Positions 5,609-6,833 of a stretch of DNA of 6,833 bases are shown piece by piece. Each line of letters opens with the position of its first letter. The stretch's first letter is position 1. Location: NCBI GenBank assembly GCA_029933565.1, contig JAOZNY010000161.1:1-6833 (forward strand). Reading direction: 5' to 3'. The notes beneath the pieces are model-generated. The model made no database searches and was not told the origin of the DNA. It saw only the letters and a program-made list of their open reading frames with translations. Origin of the DNA: Bacteroidales bacterium (GTDB taxonomy: Bacteria > Bacteroidota > Bacteroidia > Bacteroidales > F082). Both the position numbers and the translations under genes were made by a program.

Positions 5609-5615
5609 CATATAA
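5596..5615. promoter_or_regulatory. perfect 20-bp palindrome, probable operator
   Basis: TTATATGTTGCAACATATAA equals its own reverse complement over all 20 bases. It lies 58-77 bases upstream of the YceI start and covers the -33 element of the predicted promoter, a position where a bound dimer would block RNA polymerase. The TetR-family gene immediately upstream is the first candidate to bind it; the MarR at the far end of the cluster is the second. Both families use palindromes of this size. Confidence 0.65.
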
Positions 5616-5696
5616 AAGAAATATTTTTACTAAAAAATTAATTTACACTATTAATCAATCAATTACAATTTTAAATGGACGCATTCATAGCCTTAG

Positions 5697-5759
5697 CAGT
5701 AACGTTTAGTATAAGAAAAGTTACCGACTTTGGAAATCGAAACTTTTAATTTGTAACTG
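5697..5759. repeat. nested imperfect inverted repeat downstream of the TetR gene
   Basis: Outer arms CAGTAAC (5697-5703) and GTAACTG (5753-5759) pair with one mismatch. Inner arms AAAAGTT (5716-5722) and AACTTTT (5741-5747) pair perfectly, and CGA/TCG pair inside these. The inner hairpin could end TetR transcription: on the transcript it finishes AACTTTTCTTAT. The double-arm plan also recalls recombination-site folds, but no integron consensus was found. The rest of the 260-bp gap shows no gene. Confidence 0.4.
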
Positions 5760-5798
5760 AATTATGTGCGGATTACGATTTTCATATTGATTACTATT

Positions 5799-6443
5799 TC
5801 AGCTATTATTGTTATTTTGTTGGGGGTATGTGCTTTGTTCTTGCTTCTTTTCTTTTAAGAATTGTTCTTCCAGGTATTCTATTCCCACATTACTTGCGAT
5901 ACCACGAATGTGATAATTAAAGATCGTATTAAATGTAGCATCAAATTTTTCTATTGACCTGTCATTAAAAATTTCAATACTTTTAATATTTAACAAAAAG
6001 GAATAAAAAAGCTGAATAACATCCAAGTTTATATCTCTTCTGTAAATTCCTTGTTTTATCCCCTCTTTGAAATTTTTATCAATAAGATTAAGAACGAATT
6101 CTTTTCTTTTATTTATTAATTCTTCCCATGTTTGTTGATAATACTTCTCCATACTGTATATTAAAGAAGGATTTAGGGTTAAGTTACTTTTAATAATAAA
6201 TTTACTAACTGCATACAATTGATTAATTACATGTTTATGCTTTTTAAACAATTTTTCCAATTCATCCATTTCCTGTTCAAATTCGTAGTTAGCAACTTTA
6301 TCAATAACATCATCTTTATTTTTATAATGCTGATAAAGGGTTTTTTTTGACATACCAAGATCTCTGGCAATATCATCCATACTTACACTTTTTACGCCAT
6401 ATTTTTTAAATAGTATTGATATGTTGTCGAGTAGATTATTCAT
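5799..6443 (-). CDS. TetR-family transcriptional regulator
   Basis: This 214-residue protein has the TetR DNA-binding head at the N-terminus: KKYGVKSVSMDDIARDLG (13-30), then MSKKTLYQHYKNKDDVI (31-47), with the helix-turn-helix at about 21-42. The start is close to the first helix, leaving only a short leader. The remaining roughly 150 residues are helical and ligand-binding, with no recognisable ligand signature. The C-terminus ends in a polar, low-complexity tail (EQSTYPQQNNNNS) that is unlikely to be part of the fold. TetR proteins bind palindromes as dimers and usually repress until a ligand binds. The best target in view is the palindrome at 5596-5615, before the YceI operon downstream. 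Its ATG directly follows the TAA of the pentapeptide gene, so the two are co-transcribed and its own promoter lies outside the window. Confidence 0.92.
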   Translation of the reverse strand: MNNLLDNISILFKKYGVKSVSMDDIARDLGMSKKTLYQHYKNKDDVIDKVANYEFEQEMDELEKLFKKHKHVINQLYAVSKFIIKSNLTLNPSLIYSMEKYYQQTWEELINKRKEFVLNLIDKNFKEGIKQGIYRRDINLDVIQLFYSFLLNIKSIEIFNDRSIEKFDATFNTIFNYHIRGIASNVGIEYLEEQFLKEKKQEQSTYPQQNNNNS

Positions 6444-6833
6444 TTATTTTAGAATTATATCAAAATTTCTAAGTAATACCAATGCTTCAGGCATTGAAAA
6501 GACAGCCTTTTTAATTTTTCCGTTTATTAAATCTATTCCATTATAGTTAAACGCATTTTCAAAATTGGCTTTTGTTAGATTCGTATTAAGAAACATACTG
6601 TTCTGCAAATCTGTGTGATTAAATCTACTAAGTTGCATATCTGCTTCCGAGAAGTTTACATCATGAGAAATACATTTGTTGATTTTCATTTTCTTCAATT
6701 TCATGCCATAAAAACTTGAATAGCTGATATTGGAATCTTCGCAAGTGATTGAGAAAGGCATAGAGGCTTCATCCCAGACAATCCCTATCATTTTACAGGA
6801 CTTAAATGTCACATCTGAAAATCGGGAATATTT
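6444..6833 (-). CDS. pentapeptide-repeat protein, C-terminal part (runs off the right edge)
   Basis: The frame is open to base 6833, giving 129 residues plus a stop at 6446-6444. The GTG at 6812 is probably an internal valine, because the repeat pattern continues upstream of it (YSRFSDV). Every fifth residue is F, L, I or M, as in VTFKSCKMIGIVW, SNISYSSFYGMKL, VNFSEADMQLSRFNHTDLQNSMF and TNLTKANFENAFNYN. This is the right-handed quadrilateral beta-helix of pentapeptide-repeat proteins. The C-terminal cap (IKKAVFSMPEALVLLRNFDIILK) is typical of the roughly 200-residue Qnr-like branch. Qnr and MfpA mimic DNA and protect gyrase from quinolones, but most chromosomal relatives have no known role, and resistance should not be assumed. 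The gene ends directly at the TetR start, so they form one operon. Confidence 0.88.
   Translation of the reverse strand, partial: KYSRFSDVTFKSCKMIGIVWDEASMPFSITCEDSNISYSSFYGMKLKKMKINKCISHDVNFSEADMQLSRFNHTDLQNSMFLNTNLTKANFENAFNYNGIDLINGKIKKAVFSMPEALVLLRNFDIILK

Noticed and set aside
5675..5749. Plus-strand frame of 24 codons (MDAFIALAVTF...) in the TetR-YceI gap
   Set aside because: It is very short, has no promoter or family match, and most of its length is the nested inverted repeat.
5697..5759. Integron attC site
   Set aside because: The double-arm plan is suggestive, but neither the GTTRRRY nor the RYYYAAC core could be matched, and no integrase or cassette array is present.
6444..6833. 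Quinolone-resistance gene (qnr)
   Set aside because: Pentapeptide repeats and the C-terminal cap resemble the Qnr-like branch, but the N-terminal half is missing from the window and most chromosomal relatives have no shown resistance role.
1..6833. CRISPR array, tRNA, rRNA, insertion sequence
   Set aside because: No regularly spaced repeats, no cloverleaf-like conserved T-loop sequence, no transposase frame and no terminal inverted repeats were found on either strand.

Overview
The window is AT-rich, compact DNA with every recognisable gene on the minus strand, so transcription runs from the right edge to the left. The best guess for the host is a member of the Bacteroidota. The reasons are weak Shine-Dalgarno signals, a promoter of the TTG-20 nt-TAnnTTTG type at 5578-5608, A/T-rich spacers, and protein flavours common in that phylum (YceI, PRX-like2 peroxiredoxin, Qnr-like pentapeptide protein). 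A genus cannot be named from the sequence.

Right part (6833 to 5799): the C-terminal part of a pentapeptide-repeat protein is followed with no spacer by a TetR-family regulator. A 260-bp gap follows. It holds nested inverted repeats and then a perfect 20-bp palindrome that covers the -33 element of a predicted promoter.

Middle (5538 to 910): nine genes point the same way, mostly with short gaps. In order they are a secreted YceI protein, a peroxiredoxin-like protein with CPVC, a small thioredoxin-like protein with CPNC, a 74-residue two-helix membrane protein, a tandem CDGSH iron-sulfur protein, a LigB/DODA-type extradiol dioxygenase, a QorB/NmrA-type NAD(P)-binding quinone reductase, a DoxX-family membrane protein and a MarR regulator. 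The shared theme is thiol, Fe-S, quinone and catechol redox chemistry, plausibly defence against or use of reactive quinones or electrophiles. TetR and its palindrome would control one end, and MarR sits at the other. This joint function is inference.

Left part (909 to 1): the apparently empty stretch after MarR is a decayed copy of the 3' end of the dioxygenase gene, with its stop codon still in place and a frameshift inside. One base after that stop a class I SAM methyltransferase begins. Its stop overlaps (ATGA) the start of an MFS transporter that runs off the left edge. This suggests a former second dioxygenase-methyltransferase-MFS operon whose dioxygenase has been almost completely lost.

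No tRNA, rRNA, CRISPR array, insertion sequence or replication origin was seen. No gene-free stretch exceeds 300 bases.
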